DNA of 64,000 nucleotides from JALYUA01 sp038229875 (lineage in GTDB: Bacteria; Acidobacteriota; Thermoanaerobaculia; UBA5066; Gp7-AA6). Location: NCBI GenBank assembly GCA_038229875.1, contig JBBROA010000001.1, positions 62,001 to 126,000 of the forward strand, in the 5' to 3' direction. Shown piece by piece: positions 32,362 through 41,521 of this stretch (position 1 is its first letter; every line of letters begins with the position of its first letter). The translations under genes were made by a program, and so were the position numbers. Under the pieces are notes generated by a model, which saw only the letters and a program-made list of their open reading frames with translations, did no database searches and was not told where the DNA came from.

Positions 32362-33383
32362 GGTTGGATCCCGCTCCGGGCGGTCTCTGACCTGCCGCCA
32401 AAGAGCCGCGTCTCCACCCACGAATCGAAGGCGGGCTCATTCACGTGGACCTCGAGCCGCACCCTCAGAATCGGGAGAGAAAGCCTCCCCGCAAGCTTCA
32501 CCGCGTCCTTCTCGGTCGTGACGACCGCGGCGCTTCCCGTCCGGAGCGCGGCGGACTCGATGCGCCGGACGTCCGCGTCCGTGTAGTGGTGGTGGTCGGA
32601 GAACACGAGCCAGTCCGACGGCTCGATCCCGATCGCCGCCAGGCTTTCGAGAAACGAAGCGGGCCGTGCGATGCCGCAGACGGCGAGGCAGCGCCCCGGA
32701 TTTGCGGCCGGCTCTCCGGAATCTCCGGTCAGACCGTCGGGGAGAATCCCCGCGGTGAACACGGGCGCGTCCGGGTTCGCGCGCGCGACGAGGGAGAGAA
32801 CGTCGGAAGTGGGTCGGCCGGCCGAGTCCCTCGTGAACACGATGGCGTCGGCGCGTCCGAGCGCCGACAGCGGCTCCCGGAGCCGGCCGAGAGGCGGGTA
32901 TTTGCCGCCGCCGAACGGATCGGCGGCGTCGAGCAGCAGAAGGTCGAGGTCCCGCCGTACGGAGAGGTGCTGGAACCCGTCGTCCAGGATGAACACGTCC
33001 GGCGCGAACTCTTCCGCGGCGCGGGCGGCGTCCGCCCGGCGCGGCGCCACGACGACGATCGCGCCCGGGAGCCGCCGAGCGAGCAGGACCGGCTCGTCGC
33101 CTCCCTCGTCGGGCGCGACGAGGGGGCCCGCGCCTGATGACACGACGACGACCTCGCGCGAGCGCCTGCCGTATCCCCTCGAGAGAATCGCGGGGCGCCG
33201 CCCCTCGGAAAGAAATCGCGCGGCCAGGTGCAGCACGAATGGGGTCTTCCCGGTACCGCCGACCGTCAGGTTGCCCACCGAGACGACCGGCCTCGAGAGC
33301 CGGACCGAGGACGAGCGGCCCGACGCGTAGCGCCGCGCTCGCGCTTCGAGGATCCCGTCGTAGAGCGCGGACAGCGGCCTCAT
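32358..33383 (-). CDS. lpxK: Tetraacyldisaccharide 4'-kinase LpxK
   Basis: This 341-residue protein has the N-terminal RPVVSVGNLTVGGTGKTPFVLHLA with its unusual P-loop GGTGKT, ILSRGYGR, DEGGDEPVLLARRLPG, then DVFILDDGFQHLSVRRDLDL, the LpxK core motif. VFSDHHHYTDADVRRI and VTTEKDAVKL lie near the end. It phosphorylates the 4' position of the lipid A precursor. It overlaps waaA and lpxL on either side (ATGA/GTGA), so the three are probably cotranscribed. Confidence 0.95.
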   Translation of the reverse strand: MRPLSALYDGILEARARRYASGRSSSVRLSRPVVSVGNLTVGGTGKTPFVLHLAARFLSEGRRPAILSRGYGRRSREVVVVSSGAGPLVAPDEGGDEPVLLARRLPGAIVVVAPRRADAARAAEEFAPDVFILDDGFQHLSVRRDLDLLLLDAADPFGGGKYPPLGRLREPLSALGRADAIVFTRDSAGRPTSDVLSLVARANPDAPVFTAGILPDGLTGDSGEPAANPGRCLAVCGIARPASFLESLAAIGIEPSDWLVFSDHHHYTDADVRRIESAALRTGSAAVVTTEKDAVKLAGRLSLPILRVRLEVHVNEPAFDSWVETRLFGGRSETARSGIQP

Positions 33384-34669
33384 GGCGAAATCGCCTGCCG
33401 CGCGGCCGGTCCGAGGAGCGGGAGGACGAGGTCCGCCGTCCGGGCGACCGCCCCGCGGCTGGCGACCACGGCCCGGCTGGCCGCTTCGCCCCGGCGGGCG
33501 AGCCCGTCCGGGTCCGAGAGCGCCGCCGTGATCACCTGCGACAGCCCCGCGGCGTCGGGAACAACCTCTAGGATCCCGAGCGCGATTCCGTCACGGACGA
33601 CATCTGCGAAGTTGCCCGTGTGCGGGCCGACGATCACGGGGACTCCTGCGGCCCACGCTTCGATCGGATTGTGTCCGCCGGTGGCAACGAGGCTCCCGCC
33701 GATGAACGCGAGACGGGCTTCGCGGTAGAGCGAGGAGAGCTCGCCGATCGAATCCAGCAGATAGACGGCGCCCGCGCCATCGGGAGCGGAGGCCGGGCCG
33801 GCTGGAACGGAGCGGCGGAGCAACGTGTGACCGGAGGTGGACACGAGCGCCGCGACGGCCTCGAACCGCTCCGGCCGGCGGGGCGCGAGGACTAAGAGCG
33901 GGCGGCGCTCGGGGGCGATGCTCCGCCACGCGGCGAGAACGATTTCCTCCTCGCCCGGGCCGGTCGACGCGGCGACGAACACGGGCCGTCCGCCTGCGGC
34001 GGAAGAGAGCCGGAGGGCGTCGGCAAACGGAGGCGCGGCAGGGAGGTCGTATTTGACGTTGCCCGTCACGAACACCCGGTCCGCGCGCGCGCCGAGCCGT
34101 TCGACTCGCGCGGCGTCTTCGCGGGTCTGCATCGCGAAGAGCGCCACCCGGGAGAGCACGCGTGAGAAGGCGCGGCCGGCCAGTCGGTAACGGGAAAAGG
34201 AGCGCTCCGAGAGGCGGCCGTTGACGAGCGCCACCGGGATGTTGCGGCGCGCCGCGCGATCCAGAAACAGGGGCCAGATCTCCGTCTCGGTCAGCAGGAT
34301 GAGCCCGGGCCGAACGGCCGCGAGTGCCCGCTCGACCGGACCGGCGAGGTCCAGCGGAAAGGCGAAGGAGGCCACGTCGGCCGGAAGCGACCTCCGGGCC
34401 ATTTCCGCGCCCGCGGCGGTCGTTACGGATAGCCCGAGACGCCGGCCGGGCGTCTTTCTGGCGAGCTCCGCCAGCAGGTTGCGGGCGACCCCGACCTCGC
34501 CGACGGAAACCGCGTGGACCCAGATGCCCCCATCGAGATCCGGCGGGGTTCCGAACCCGAGACGCCCCGGCAGGTCTCCCATTTTCCGGATCCCCAGGGC
34601 GGAGCGCAGGAGGGCCCAGGGAGCGTAAACGACGAGGGCGAGGACAGACAGCGCGCGGTAGAGGAGCAA
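33380..34669 (-). CDS. waaA: Kdo transferase WaaA
   Basis: The 429-residue GT30 enzyme begins at TTG 34669. An N-terminal hydrophobic helix (ALSVLALVVYAPWALLRS) is followed by GGIWVHAVSVGEVGVARNLL with the conserved catalytic Glu, FPLDLAGPVERAL, PGLILLTETEIWPLFL and NGRLSERSFSRYR. The C-terminal Rossmann half carries FIGGSLVATGGHNPIEAWAAG and VIVGPHTGNFADVV. It adds Kdo to lipid IVA. It opens the waaA-lpxK-lpxL-waaF run. A 269-bp spacer without recognisable genes separates it from the divergent sigma-factor gene. Confidence 0.95.
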   Translation of the reverse strand: MLLYRALSVLALVVYAPWALLRSALGIRKMGDLPGRLGFGTPPDLDGGIWVHAVSVGEVGVARNLLAELARKTPGRRLGLSVTTAAGAEMARRSLPADVASFAFPLDLAGPVERALAAVRPGLILLTETEIWPLFLDRAARRNIPVALVNGRLSERSFSRYRLAGRAFSRVLSRVALFAMQTREDAARVERLGARADRVFVTGNVKYDLPAAPPFADALRLSSAAGGRPVFVAASTGPGEEEIVLAAWRSIAPERRPLLVLAPRRPERFEAVAALVSTSGHTLLRRSVPAGPASAPDGAGAVYLLDSIGELSSLYREARLAFIGGSLVATGGHNPIEAWAAGVPVIVGPHTGNFADVVRDGIALGILEVVPDAAGLSQVITAALSDPDGLARRGEAASRAVVASRGAVARTADLVLPLLGPAARQAISP

Positions 34670-34938
34670 GGGCTAGGAGATTAGCGCAGCCACCGCGTGG
34701 CGGAGGCGCAGCTCTGCTCCCTCGCCCCGGGCGCGGGGAGTGTAGGGACAGGGAGAGGTTCGAGTCAGGGTCGCAGGTGGAACAAGCCGTCAAGCCGTGC
34801 CCGTCGAAGTTCGAGAGAAAGACGGCCCCGAGACCCGATCCTCCGGCTCGTGATGGAAGCCCCGCGGCAGCCGGGGGACCGTCGATATGCGTTCCCGGCT
34901 ATCGCGCGGTCATGATTTCCCTTACACTCCAACGAGTT

Positions 34939-35643
34939 ATGTCCTGGAGAAAACTCCCAACGGGCGGCGGCGGCGATCCGTATAAACCGCCGATGGAGCT
35001 CGTCTACAGCGAAGTGCGCCTCCGGCAGGAATCGGCGGAGCTGTCCGACCGCGATCTGGCGCTGGCCGCCCGGTCGGGCGACATGGTGTCTTTCGAGGCG
35101 CTCGTCACCCGGAAGACCCCGGCCGTGGTCTCCGTCGCGCGGAGGATCGTCTCCGACCCCGAGGACGCCCGCGACGTCGCCCAGATGGTCTTTCTCCGCG
35201 TCTGGGAGCAGCTCGAGCGCTATGACGCGACTTACTCCTTCAACACCTGGATCTACCGCATCACCACGAACCTCTCGATCGACTTTCTGCGCAGCTCCCG
35301 CAGCCGCGAGAAGGCGCACGGGGCGACCCTCCACCTGGTCCGCCAGCGGGAAGAGGCCACGGGTACAGAAACGTCCCGCGCGGCCGAACACGACGAGATG
35401 GCGCGGCTCTTCCGGGAGGCGAGCGAGCGGCTGACCGGCAAGCAGAAGGCCGCGTTCGTGCTCCGGGAAATGGAAGACAAGGACACCGACGAAATTGCCC
35501 GCATCCTCGGGTGCGGCGAATCCACCGTCCGCAATCACCTCTTCAACGCGCGCCGCATCCTCCGCAAGGAGATCGAGAAGATCTGCCCCGGGTTTCTTCG
35601 CGCCCGCCGCGGGACAGGCCCGAAGAAAAAGGGAAAGCCATGA
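34939..35643 (+). CDS. ECF RNA polymerase sigma factor
   Basis: About 234 residues from ATG 34939; ATGs at 34912 and 34993 are alternatives and none has a good ribosome site. Region 2 is clear (MVSFEALVTRKTPAVVSVARRI, DPEDARDVAQMVFLRVWEQL, then FNTWIYRITTNLSIDFLR) and region 4 reads LTGKQKAAFVLREMEDKDTDEIARILGCGESTVRNHLF. It belongs to the RpoE-like sigma-70 ECF group. It overlaps an anti-sigma gene (ATGA) and leads into the secretion operon, so it probably controls envelope or secretion genes. Confidence 0.9.
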   Translation: MSWRKLPTGGGGDPYKPPMELVYSEVRLRQESAELSDRDLALAARSGDMVSFEALVTRKTPAVVSVARRIVSDPEDARDVAQMVFLRVWEQLERYDATYSFNTWIYRITTNLSIDFLRSSRSREKAHGATLHLVRQREEATGTETSRAAEHDEMARLFREASERLTGKQKAAFVLREMEDKDTDEIARILGCGESTVRNHLFNARRILRKEIEKICPGFLRARRGTGPKKKGKP

Positions 35644-36314
35644 CCGCGGTCTGCGAGCGGACCCGCACCGGGTTCGACGGGTATCTCGACGAATCGCTCT
35701 CGCGCGAGGAGCGGTCCGCCGTCCGCGAGCACCTCGCCGGATGCGCAGCCTGCCGGCGGGAAGCGTCGGAGCTCGATCCGGCGCTCCTCTTCGCGACTCT
35801 CCCGGCCGAGCGCGTCTCGGACGCCGACGCCGCGCGGATCTTAGACGGCGTTCGCGCCGGGATCGCGCTGAAAACGGCGGAGCGCCGCGTCCGGCCCGCG
35901 CCACGGCACGGAAAGCGGATTGGGGCGACGGCGGCCGCGGTCGCGGCGGCCGTGTTGATTGCGTTGACGCTTTCGAGCCCCTCTCCGCGGCGCCTCGAGC
36001 TCGCGCGCGGAGCGGCCTTCCCAGCGCCGGCGCCGGCGCCGTCGCGCGCGGCCGGCCCGCAGGGAAGGTCGCTCCCGACAAACGCAAGCGCAAGCGCAAG
36101 CGCAAGCGCGGCGAACGCCGGGGCGGGCGGTGCAGAAGATTCAGCCGCCGCAATTGGGGGTCCGGCGGCAACCGCGCGTCCTTTCTCTCCGTTCGCGGAG
36201 GCCAGCGCGCCCGGTCGACAGAAGGTTCCTGCCGACGCGACCATCTATGACTGGAACCCGGGCGGCGGACAGCCGCGCGTGGTCTGGATCGTGGACCGGT
36301 CGCTCGACATTTGA
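35640..36314 (+). CDS. Zinc-finger anti-sigma factor
   Basis: The 224-residue protein has the zf-HC2 anti-sigma motif near the N-terminus (FDGYLDESLSREERSAVREH, then LAGCAACRREA: His-x3-Cys-x2-Cys). One membrane helix (IGATAAAVAAAVLIALTLS, about 100-118) splits it into a cytoplasmic sigma-binding part and a periplasmic part. The outer part holds an Ala-Ser run from a hexanucleotide repeat. It ends YDWNPGGGQPRVVWIVDRSL, which looks conserved and exposed. It would hold the upstream sigma factor until an envelope signal arrives. Confidence 0.85.
   Translation: MTAVCERTRTGFDGYLDESLSREERSAVREHLAGCAACRREASELDPALLFATLPAERVSDADAARILDGVRAGIALKTAERRVRPAPRHGKRIGATAAAVAAAVLIALTLSSPSPRRLELARGAAFPAPAPAPSRAAGPQGRSLPTNASASASASAANAGAGGAEDSAAAIGGPAATARPFSPFAEASAPGRQKVPADATIYDWNPGGGQPRVVWIVDRSLDI
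36084..36107 (+). repeat. GCAAGC hexanucleotide microsatellite
   Basis: Four exact GCAAGC units encode Ala-Ser repeats in the periplasmic part of the anti-sigma factor. Because the unit is six bases, copy-number change keeps the frame and would only alter the linker length. Confidence 0.8.
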
Positions 36315-36435
36315 TTTGACGGAAACGGGACGGCGGGCGGCGAGGTCTCCCCGGGGAATGTACCGGAAGCCATAAAGCCTCCCGACCTTTGCGGCCCCGT
36401 CGTTCCGCCACCGGGCGGAAGCCGGGTTTTCTTGC

Positions 36436-37161
36436 GTGAGAAAAAAGACTGCCTCCTTCGCGGCCCTCGTGGCCTTCGCGCTCGTCGCGTTTCCGCTCCT
36501 CGCGGCGGAAGAAGCCTCTGTCCGCGTGTTCGTCCTGAAGTACAAGCGCGTCGAGGAAGCCGCGCTCCTGATCCGTCCGCATCTCTCCGAAGCGGCGTCG
36601 ATCACTCTGACGTCCCGTTTGAACGCAATGACGATTACGGATCGCGAGTCGAACCTCAAGACCGTCGGGAAAGTCCTGGCGGAATTCGACTCGCCTCCGC
36701 GCGGCTTCAACTTCGCGGTGAAGCTCGTACGGGCCCGCGCCGACGTTCCCGCGGGGTCGATGGCGGCGGAGATCGGCGGCCTCGGCGCGAAATTGAAGTC
36801 GATGTTCCAGTTCAACGACTACACCCTGATCGACTCCGCGCTCATCCGCGGCACCGAAGGACGGCCCGTGTCCTACCGGCTCGGAGAGGAATACGTGTTG
36901 ACCTTCTCGATCGGACCCGTCGGCACCGGTGACGAGCTCCTGCTGTCGCCGATCTCTCTTTCGCGCCTGAAGAAGAACGAGCAGGGGCGCACGGTGCCCG
37001 TGCCGCTGTACCGCGCCTCGGTGCCCGTCTCGCTCAACCAGACCCTCGTGCTCGGCGCCTCGAGAGACGAAGCGTCGAAGAACGCCCTGATCCTGATCCT
37101 GCTCGTCCAGGAGGCCGCCCACCCGGGCTCGACCGGCGGCAAGACCGTCGAGAAGCGGTGA
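36436..37161 (+). CDS. Periplasmic secretin-N-domain-like protein
   Basis: The 241-residue product starts at GTG 36436 with a signal peptide (KKTASFAALVAFALVAFPLLAA). The mature N-terminus (VRVFVLKYKRVEEAALLIRPHL, then TLTSRLNAMTITDRESNLKTV, and VLAEFDSPPRGFNFAVKLV) has the beta-alpha-beta repeat of secretin N1/N2 domains. The rest is beta-rich with no secretin channel domain. It lies just before the secretion platform gene, so it may act as a periplasmic accessory to the secretin; that is inference. No ribosome site is visible. Confidence 0.7.
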   Translation: MRKKTASFAALVAFALVAFPLLAAEEASVRVFVLKYKRVEEAALLIRPHLSEAASITLTSRLNAMTITDRESNLKTVGKVLAEFDSPPRGFNFAVKLVRARADVPAGSMAAEIGGLGAKLKSMFQFNDYTLIDSALIRGTEGRPVSYRLGEEYVLTFSIGPVGTGDELLLSPISLSRLKKNEQGRTVPVPLYRASVPVSLNQTLVLGASRDEASKNALILILLVQEAAHPGSTGGKTVEKR

Positions 37162-37196
37162 AGAGGTAAAGGGGTGAAGAGGTGAGCAGGTAATGC
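37157..37196 (+). repeat. Five octanucleotide repeats joining stop and start codons
   Basis: GGTGAAGA, GGTAAAGG, GGTGAAGA, GGTGAGCA and GGTAATGC follow in 8-bp register. The first holds the stop codon of the upstream gene, the last the ATG of gspF, and the middle units supply its purine-rich ribosome site. Confidence 0.75.
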
Positions 37197-38410
37197 CGCA
37201 GTTTTCGATCAAGGCCGGGTGGCCGGACGGGAGCGTCGGAGACGAGGCGGTCCTCGCGGCGGACGCGGGGGCGGCGCGATCTGAGATCGAACGCCGCGGC
37301 GGCCACGTGTTCGAAGTCACCCGACAGGGCGGCCTTTCGCTCGCGAGCCGCACCGCGCGCAAGTCCCGCGGCAGGGTCAAGATGCGCGACTTTCTCCTCT
37401 TCAACCAGGAAATGATCGCGCTCTTGAAAGCCGGACTTCCGGTCGTGCGCTCGTTCGAGGTCCTTTTAGAGCGCCAGGAAAGCCCGACGCTGCGCCGCGT
37501 CCTGACCGACGTGCGAGACCGCGTGAACTCCGGCGCCTCGCTCTCGGACGCCTTCGCCGCGCAGGGCGACACCTTTCCGAGGCTCTACTGGACGTCGCTG
37601 AAAGCGGGGGAGAAGAGCGGCGAGATCGAGACGGTCCTGCGCCGCTACCTCCAGTACCAGAAGACGGTGATGGGCCTCGCGCGGAAGGTGGTCTCGACCC
37701 TCGTCTATCCCGCGATCCTGATCGTCCTTTCGGTCGTGCTGATCGGGATCCTGATGACGTTCGTGATCCCGCGGTTCTCGGAGTTCTTCGGCGACTTCGG
37801 GGCCGAGCTGCCCCTTTTGACCCAGGTCGTGATCGGGATCGCCACGTTCCTCCGGCGCAACGTCCTGTTCATCACCGGCGGGCTCGTCGTCGGCGGCTTC
37901 TTCGTCTTCCGCTGGTTGAAGTCCGCATCGGGGCGGGAGATCCGGGATGCGCTGTTTCTCCGGGTCCCGGTGGTCGGCGGAATTATGCGTCGCTTCGCGA
38001 TCAGCCAGTTCACCCGCAGCCTCGCCACGCTGCTCGGAGGCGGGACGCCTCTCGTCCCCGCGCTCGAGAACTCCTCCGACGCGATCGGCAACCGATTCGT
38101 GTCGCGGCGAGTCCACGACGTCGTCGCGCGGGTCCGCGAGGGGGGCCAGCTCTGGCGCAGCCTCGAGCTGACCGGCATCTTCACCAACCTGACCCTGGAG
38201 ATGATCAAGGTCGGCGAGGAATCGGGGGCGCTCGAGGAAATGTTGACGTCGGTTTCGGACTTCTACGACGAGGAGATCGACATGCTGCTCGCGAGGGTCG
38301 TTTCCTTCGTCGAGCCGGCGATCTTAGTCGGCATGGGGCTCGTCATCATGACGATCCTCCTGTCGGTGTACCTGCCGATCTTCCGGATCATGTCGCAGAT
38401 CAAGGGGTGA
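37193..38410 (+). CDS. gspF: Type II secretion platform protein GspF
   Basis: The 405-residue GspF/PilC protein begins PQFSIKAGWPDGSVGDEAVL. Two T2SSF domains carry FNQEMIALLKAGLPVVRSFEVLL (about 70) and FTRSLATLLGGGTPLVPALE (about 275). Helices VVSTLVYPAILIVLSVVLIGIL, VLFITGGLVVGGFFVF and FVEPAILVGMGLVIMTILLSV give the three-span topology. It is distinct from PilC at 21.6-22.8 kb, so the genome has two platforms. It overlaps gspE by GTGA. Confidence 0.92.
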   Translation: MPQFSIKAGWPDGSVGDEAVLAADAGAARSEIERRGGHVFEVTRQGGLSLASRTARKSRGRVKMRDFLLFNQEMIALLKAGLPVVRSFEVLLERQESPTLRRVLTDVRDRVNSGASLSDAFAAQGDTFPRLYWTSLKAGEKSGEIETVLRRYLQYQKTVMGLARKVVSTLVYPAILIVLSVVLIGILMTFVIPRFSEFFGDFGAELPLLTQVVIGIATFLRRNVLFITGGLVVGGFFVFRWLKSASGREIRDALFLRVPVVGGIMRRFAISQFTRSLATLLGGGTPLVPALENSSDAIGNRFVSRRVHDVVARVREGGQLWRSLELTGIFTNLTLEMIKVGEESGALEEMLTSVSDFYDEEIDMLLARVVSFVEPAILVGMGLVIMTILLSVYLPIFRIMSQIKG

Positions 38411-40023
38411 GCATGGCCAAGCAATACTCGAACGGGACGGTGGTCGCGGCGCCGGAGACCGATTCGGCGGCCCTCGCGGAGCGCCTCGGCCTGTCTTATG
38501 TGAACCTCGCCCTCTTCCGGGTGGACCCGGACCTCTTCCGGTCCATCCCGGTCGAGTGGATGCTCCGGTACGAGTTCGTCCCCGAGTCGCGCACGGAAAA
38601 GTCGATGACGATCATCTGCGCGGATCCGACCGACGTCGTGCGTCTGGACGAGCTCGAGCTCTTGATCGGCGTTCCGGTGCGTCTCAAGGTCGGGAGCCGG
38701 ACCGCGATCCACGACATCCTCCAGAAGAGCGAGTCGTCGCAGCGGGTGCTCGACGAGGCGACGGAAGACTTCCGGATGCAGCTCGTGTCCGAGGACGAGG
38801 ACGGAGAAGAGACGCTCACGATCGACCGGATCACGCAGGACGCGTCTCCGATCATCAAGCTCGTCGACTCGATCCTGTTCAACGCGATCCAGCGGCGCGC
38901 TTCGGACATTCACATCGAGACGCAGGAAAACGTGGTTCTGATCAAGTACCGCATCGACGGCGTGCTGTACCAGGCGATGGACCCGATCGACAAGCGCCAC
39001 CACGGCACGATCATTTCGCGCATCAAGGTCATGTCCGAGCTCGACATCGCGGAGAAGCGCATTCCGCAGGACGGCCGGTTCAAGCTGCGGGTTCGCGGTC
39101 GGACGATCGACTTCCGCGTCTCGATCATGCCGACGGTTCACGGCGAGGACGCCGTCATCCGGATCCTGGACAAGGAGTCGGCCAACGCCGAGTTCAAGAG
39201 CCTCAATCTCGAGGTCCTCGGGTTCGACGCGGAGACGAAGAAGAAACTTCGCAAATTCATTCGCGAGCCTTACGGCATGGTGCTCGTCACGGGCCCGACG
39301 GGCTCGGGCAAGACGACGACCCTGTATGCCTGTCTCTCCGAGATCCAGACCGTCGAGGACAAGATCGTAACAATCGAGGACCCCGTCGAGTACCAGCTCC
39401 GCGGCATCACGCAGATCCCCGTCAACGAGAAGAAGGGGCTGACTTTCGCGCGCGGGCTGCGCTCGATCCTCCGCCACGACCCGGACAAGATCATGGTCGG
39501 GGAGATCCGCGACGAAGAGACGGCGCAGATTGCGGTGCAGTCCGCCCTGACGGGACACCTGGTCTTCACGACGGTCCACGCGAACAACGTCGTGGACGTG
39601 CTCGGCCGTTTTCTCAACATGAAGGTCGACCTCTACAACTTCGTCTCGGCGCTGAACTGCATCCTGGCGCAGCGACTCGTCCGGAAGATCTGCGTCCACT
39701 GCCGCGAGGTCGCCACGATCACGGCGGACGACATCCGCGAGGCGGGGATCGATCCCGCTGTCGCGGCGGGGCACACGTTCTACCAGGGACGGGGATGTCT
39801 CGAGTGCGACGGCACCGGGTTCCACGGCCGCATGGCGATCGCAGAGCTCCTCGACCTGTCGGACCGGATCCGCGGGCTGATCCTCGAGCGGCGGCCCGCG
39901 GCGGAGATCAAGAAGGCGGCGAAGGACGAAGGGATGGCGTTCTTGCGCGACGCCGCGCTCGCGAAGGTTCTCGAAGGCTGGACGACCTTGAAAGAGATCA
40001 ACAAGGTCACGTTCGTCGACTGA
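38407..40023 (+). CDS. gspE: Type II secretion ATPase GspE
   Basis: The 538-residue ATPase starts at GTG 38407. A T2SSE_N domain (LAERLGLSYVNLALFRVDPDL) is followed by the core: GPTGSGKTTTLYACLSEI, IVTIEDPVEYQLRGITQI, DPDKIMVGEIRDEETAQIA and TTVHANNVVDVLGRFL. The zinc module is ICVHC ... GRGCLECDGTGFHGRM. VEYQLRGI and the tetracysteine loop fit GspE/PulE more than PilB. It energises pseudopilus assembly. It overlaps the PilM-like gene by TGATG. Confidence 0.93.
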   Translation: MSMAKQYSNGTVVAAPETDSAALAERLGLSYVNLALFRVDPDLFRSIPVEWMLRYEFVPESRTEKSMTIICADPTDVVRLDELELLIGVPVRLKVGSRTAIHDILQKSESSQRVLDEATEDFRMQLVSEDEDGEETLTIDRITQDASPIIKLVDSILFNAIQRRASDIHIETQENVVLIKYRIDGVLYQAMDPIDKRHHGTIISRIKVMSELDIAEKRIPQDGRFKLRVRGRTIDFRVSIMPTVHGEDAVIRILDKESANAEFKSLNLEVLGFDAETKKKLRKFIREPYGMVLVTGPTGSGKTTTLYACLSEIQTVEDKIVTIEDPVEYQLRGITQIPVNEKKGLTFARGLRSILRHDPDKIMVGEIRDEETAQIAVQSALTGHLVFTTVHANNVVDVLGRFLNMKVDLYNFVSALNCILAQRLVRKICVHCREVATITADDIREAGIDPAVAAGHTFYQGRGCLECDGTGFHGRMAIAELLDLSDRIRGLILERRPAAEIKKAAKDEGMAFLRDAALAKVLEGWTTLKEINKVTFVD

Positions 40024-40937
40024 TGCGAATTCCGTTCGTCCGCCCCGTCGTGCCCCCGCACGTGTTCTGCCTGCTGGCGGACGGGGTCACCTATGCCAGC
40101 GTCCGCAGGGACCCTCCGCGCGGATTCGCGCAGTCGCGGCATTTCCCCTACCCTCCGAACACGCTCGGCGCGTCCGCGGCGGGCACGCCGCTCTTTTCAC
40201 GGGAGGCGATCGCGCAGGCGGTCGACGCGGGCCGGCGGCTGTCGGACCGGCTGACCCGCGCGTCGGTGCTCTTCCCGGATTCGTGGGCCCGCATGCTCGC
40301 GATCGAAGTGGAGTCCGTGCCGGAGTCGCCCGCCGCCGCGCGGGAGATGGTCCTGTGGAAGATCCGCAAGCTGCTCCCCGGCGTGACGACCGACCTCCAC
40401 ATCGTGTTCCGGGAGATGACGCCCGTCGGAACAGCGAGGCGCCTTCTCGTCGCGGCCGCGCCCGCCGAGACACTCCGTTCAATCGAGCAGGCGTTCGAGG
40501 CGGCGGGCGTGCGCGTCGGGGCGCTGGCCCCCGCCTCACTCGCGCTCTTCGAGGGCCTGTCGCCGTTTCTTTCCTCGCGCGCGGCGGGGGACTACGCGCT
40601 CCTGCACCGCACCGCGGACTCGTTCGTGTTCCTCGTAGCGAGCGACGGCGCGCCGATTTTCTTCCGTCAGCGGCCGGCCGACGAGGAAGACGGCGAGCAC
40701 GAGCAGGAGGTGCGCCTCTCGCTCTCCTACTACGCCGAAAAGCTCAAGGGAAAGGGCCTGTCGGCAGTTTACGTCCACGACGCGCGGGGAGGAGAGCCCC
40801 TGAAAGCGGAGTCGCTGCCGGTTCCGGTGCAGTTCCTCCGCGGGCGCCTCCTCGGCGGCGACGCGACGTTCGACGAGCGGCTCGCCGCGCGTCCCGAGCT
40901 TCTCGCCGCCTTCGCGGCCGTATACGGGAGAAGCTGA
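40023..40937 (+). CDS. PilM/GspL-like actin-fold protein
   Basis: The 304-residue protein has no membrane helix. Phrases such as VLFPDSWARMLAIEVESVPES, EMVLWKIRKLLPG, RRLLVAAAPAETLRSIEQAFEAAGV and ALAPASLALFEGL fit the actin-like fold of PilM and the cytoplasmic part of GspL. It is placed between the ATPase and a PilN-like gene, exactly where PilM or GspL occurs. Sequence identity to PilM is too low to name it outright. It would couple the ATPase to the inner-membrane alignment proteins. Confidence 0.75.
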   Translation: MRIPFVRPVVPPHVFCLLADGVTYASVRRDPPRGFAQSRHFPYPPNTLGASAAGTPLFSREAIAQAVDAGRRLSDRLTRASVLFPDSWARMLAIEVESVPESPAAAREMVLWKIRKLLPGVTTDLHIVFREMTPVGTARRLLVAAAPAETLRSIEQAFEAAGVRVGALAPASLALFEGLSPFLSSRAAGDYALLHRTADSFVFLVASDGAPIFFRQRPADEEDGEHEQEVRLSLSYYAEKLKGKGLSAVYVHDARGGEPLKAESLPVPVQFLRGRLLGGDATFDERLAARPELLAAFAAVYGRS

Positions 40938-41521
40938 TGCCCCGGCACCTCGATTTCGCCCGCCGCCCGTTCCGCGACGAACGCCCGTTTCTCTTTGGCG
41001 CCGCGCTCGCCTTCGGACTCGCCGCCATCCTGCTCATCGCGAACGTCCGCCAGTACGCGGAGTTCCACCGATCGAGCGAGGGGACCGCCCGGCAGATCCA
41101 GTCGCTGGAGGCACGCCGCGACCGGGCAGACCGCGACACCGCCGCTTCCCGCGCCGCGCTCAACAACTTCAAGGTCTCGAACCTGGCGCGCGAAAGCCGC
41201 GGGCTCCTGAAGCTCGTGTCGGAGCGGCGGTTCTCCTGGAGCGCTCTTCTCGCGCGCCTCGAGCGCGTGCTGCCCCCGGACGTGCGGCTGACGAGGCTCA
41301 CTCCGAGGTTCTCTGAGACGGGCGAGACGACGCTCGACTGCTCGATGCTCGGCAAGAGCCCGGACGCTGTCGTCCGGACCCTGACCGCGCTCGCGCGGGA
41401 TCCCGGCTTTGCCGCGGTCGAGCTGCGCAGCGAAGCCCCGCCGGGCAAGGACGCGGGCGCGCCGGAGGGTTACGGATTTCAGCTCTACCTGAAGTACGGC
41501 ACCCCGGGAGAGGCGCCATGA
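40937..41521 (+). CDS. PilN-like inner-membrane alignment protein
   Basis: 194 residues with one N-terminal helix (FLFGAALAFGLAAILLIANV, about 18-37) preceded by DFARRPFRDER, a typical PilN-type cytoplasmic tail (PilM-binding region). A coiled coil follows (SEGTARQIQSLEARRDRADRD), then a ferredoxin-like domain (RFSWSALLARLERVLPPDVRL...). The start overlaps the PilM-like stop (TGATG). It would anchor PilM and pair with the PilO-like protein. Confidence 0.8.
   Translation: MPRHLDFARRPFRDERPFLFGAALAFGLAAILLIANVRQYAEFHRSSEGTARQIQSLEARRDRADRDTAASRAALNNFKVSNLARESRGLLKLVSERRFSWSALLARLERVLPPDVRLTRLTPRFSETGETTLDCSMLGKSPDAVVRTLTALARDPGFAAVELRSEAPPGKDAGAPEGYGFQLYLKYGTPGEAP

Noticed and set aside
34765..37572. 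Long minus-strand open frame (935 codons) opposite the sigma factor, anti-sigma and secretin-N genes
   Set aside because: It spans several real plus-strand genes and their spacers and its composition is the antisense pattern of those genes; no ribosome site or known motif.
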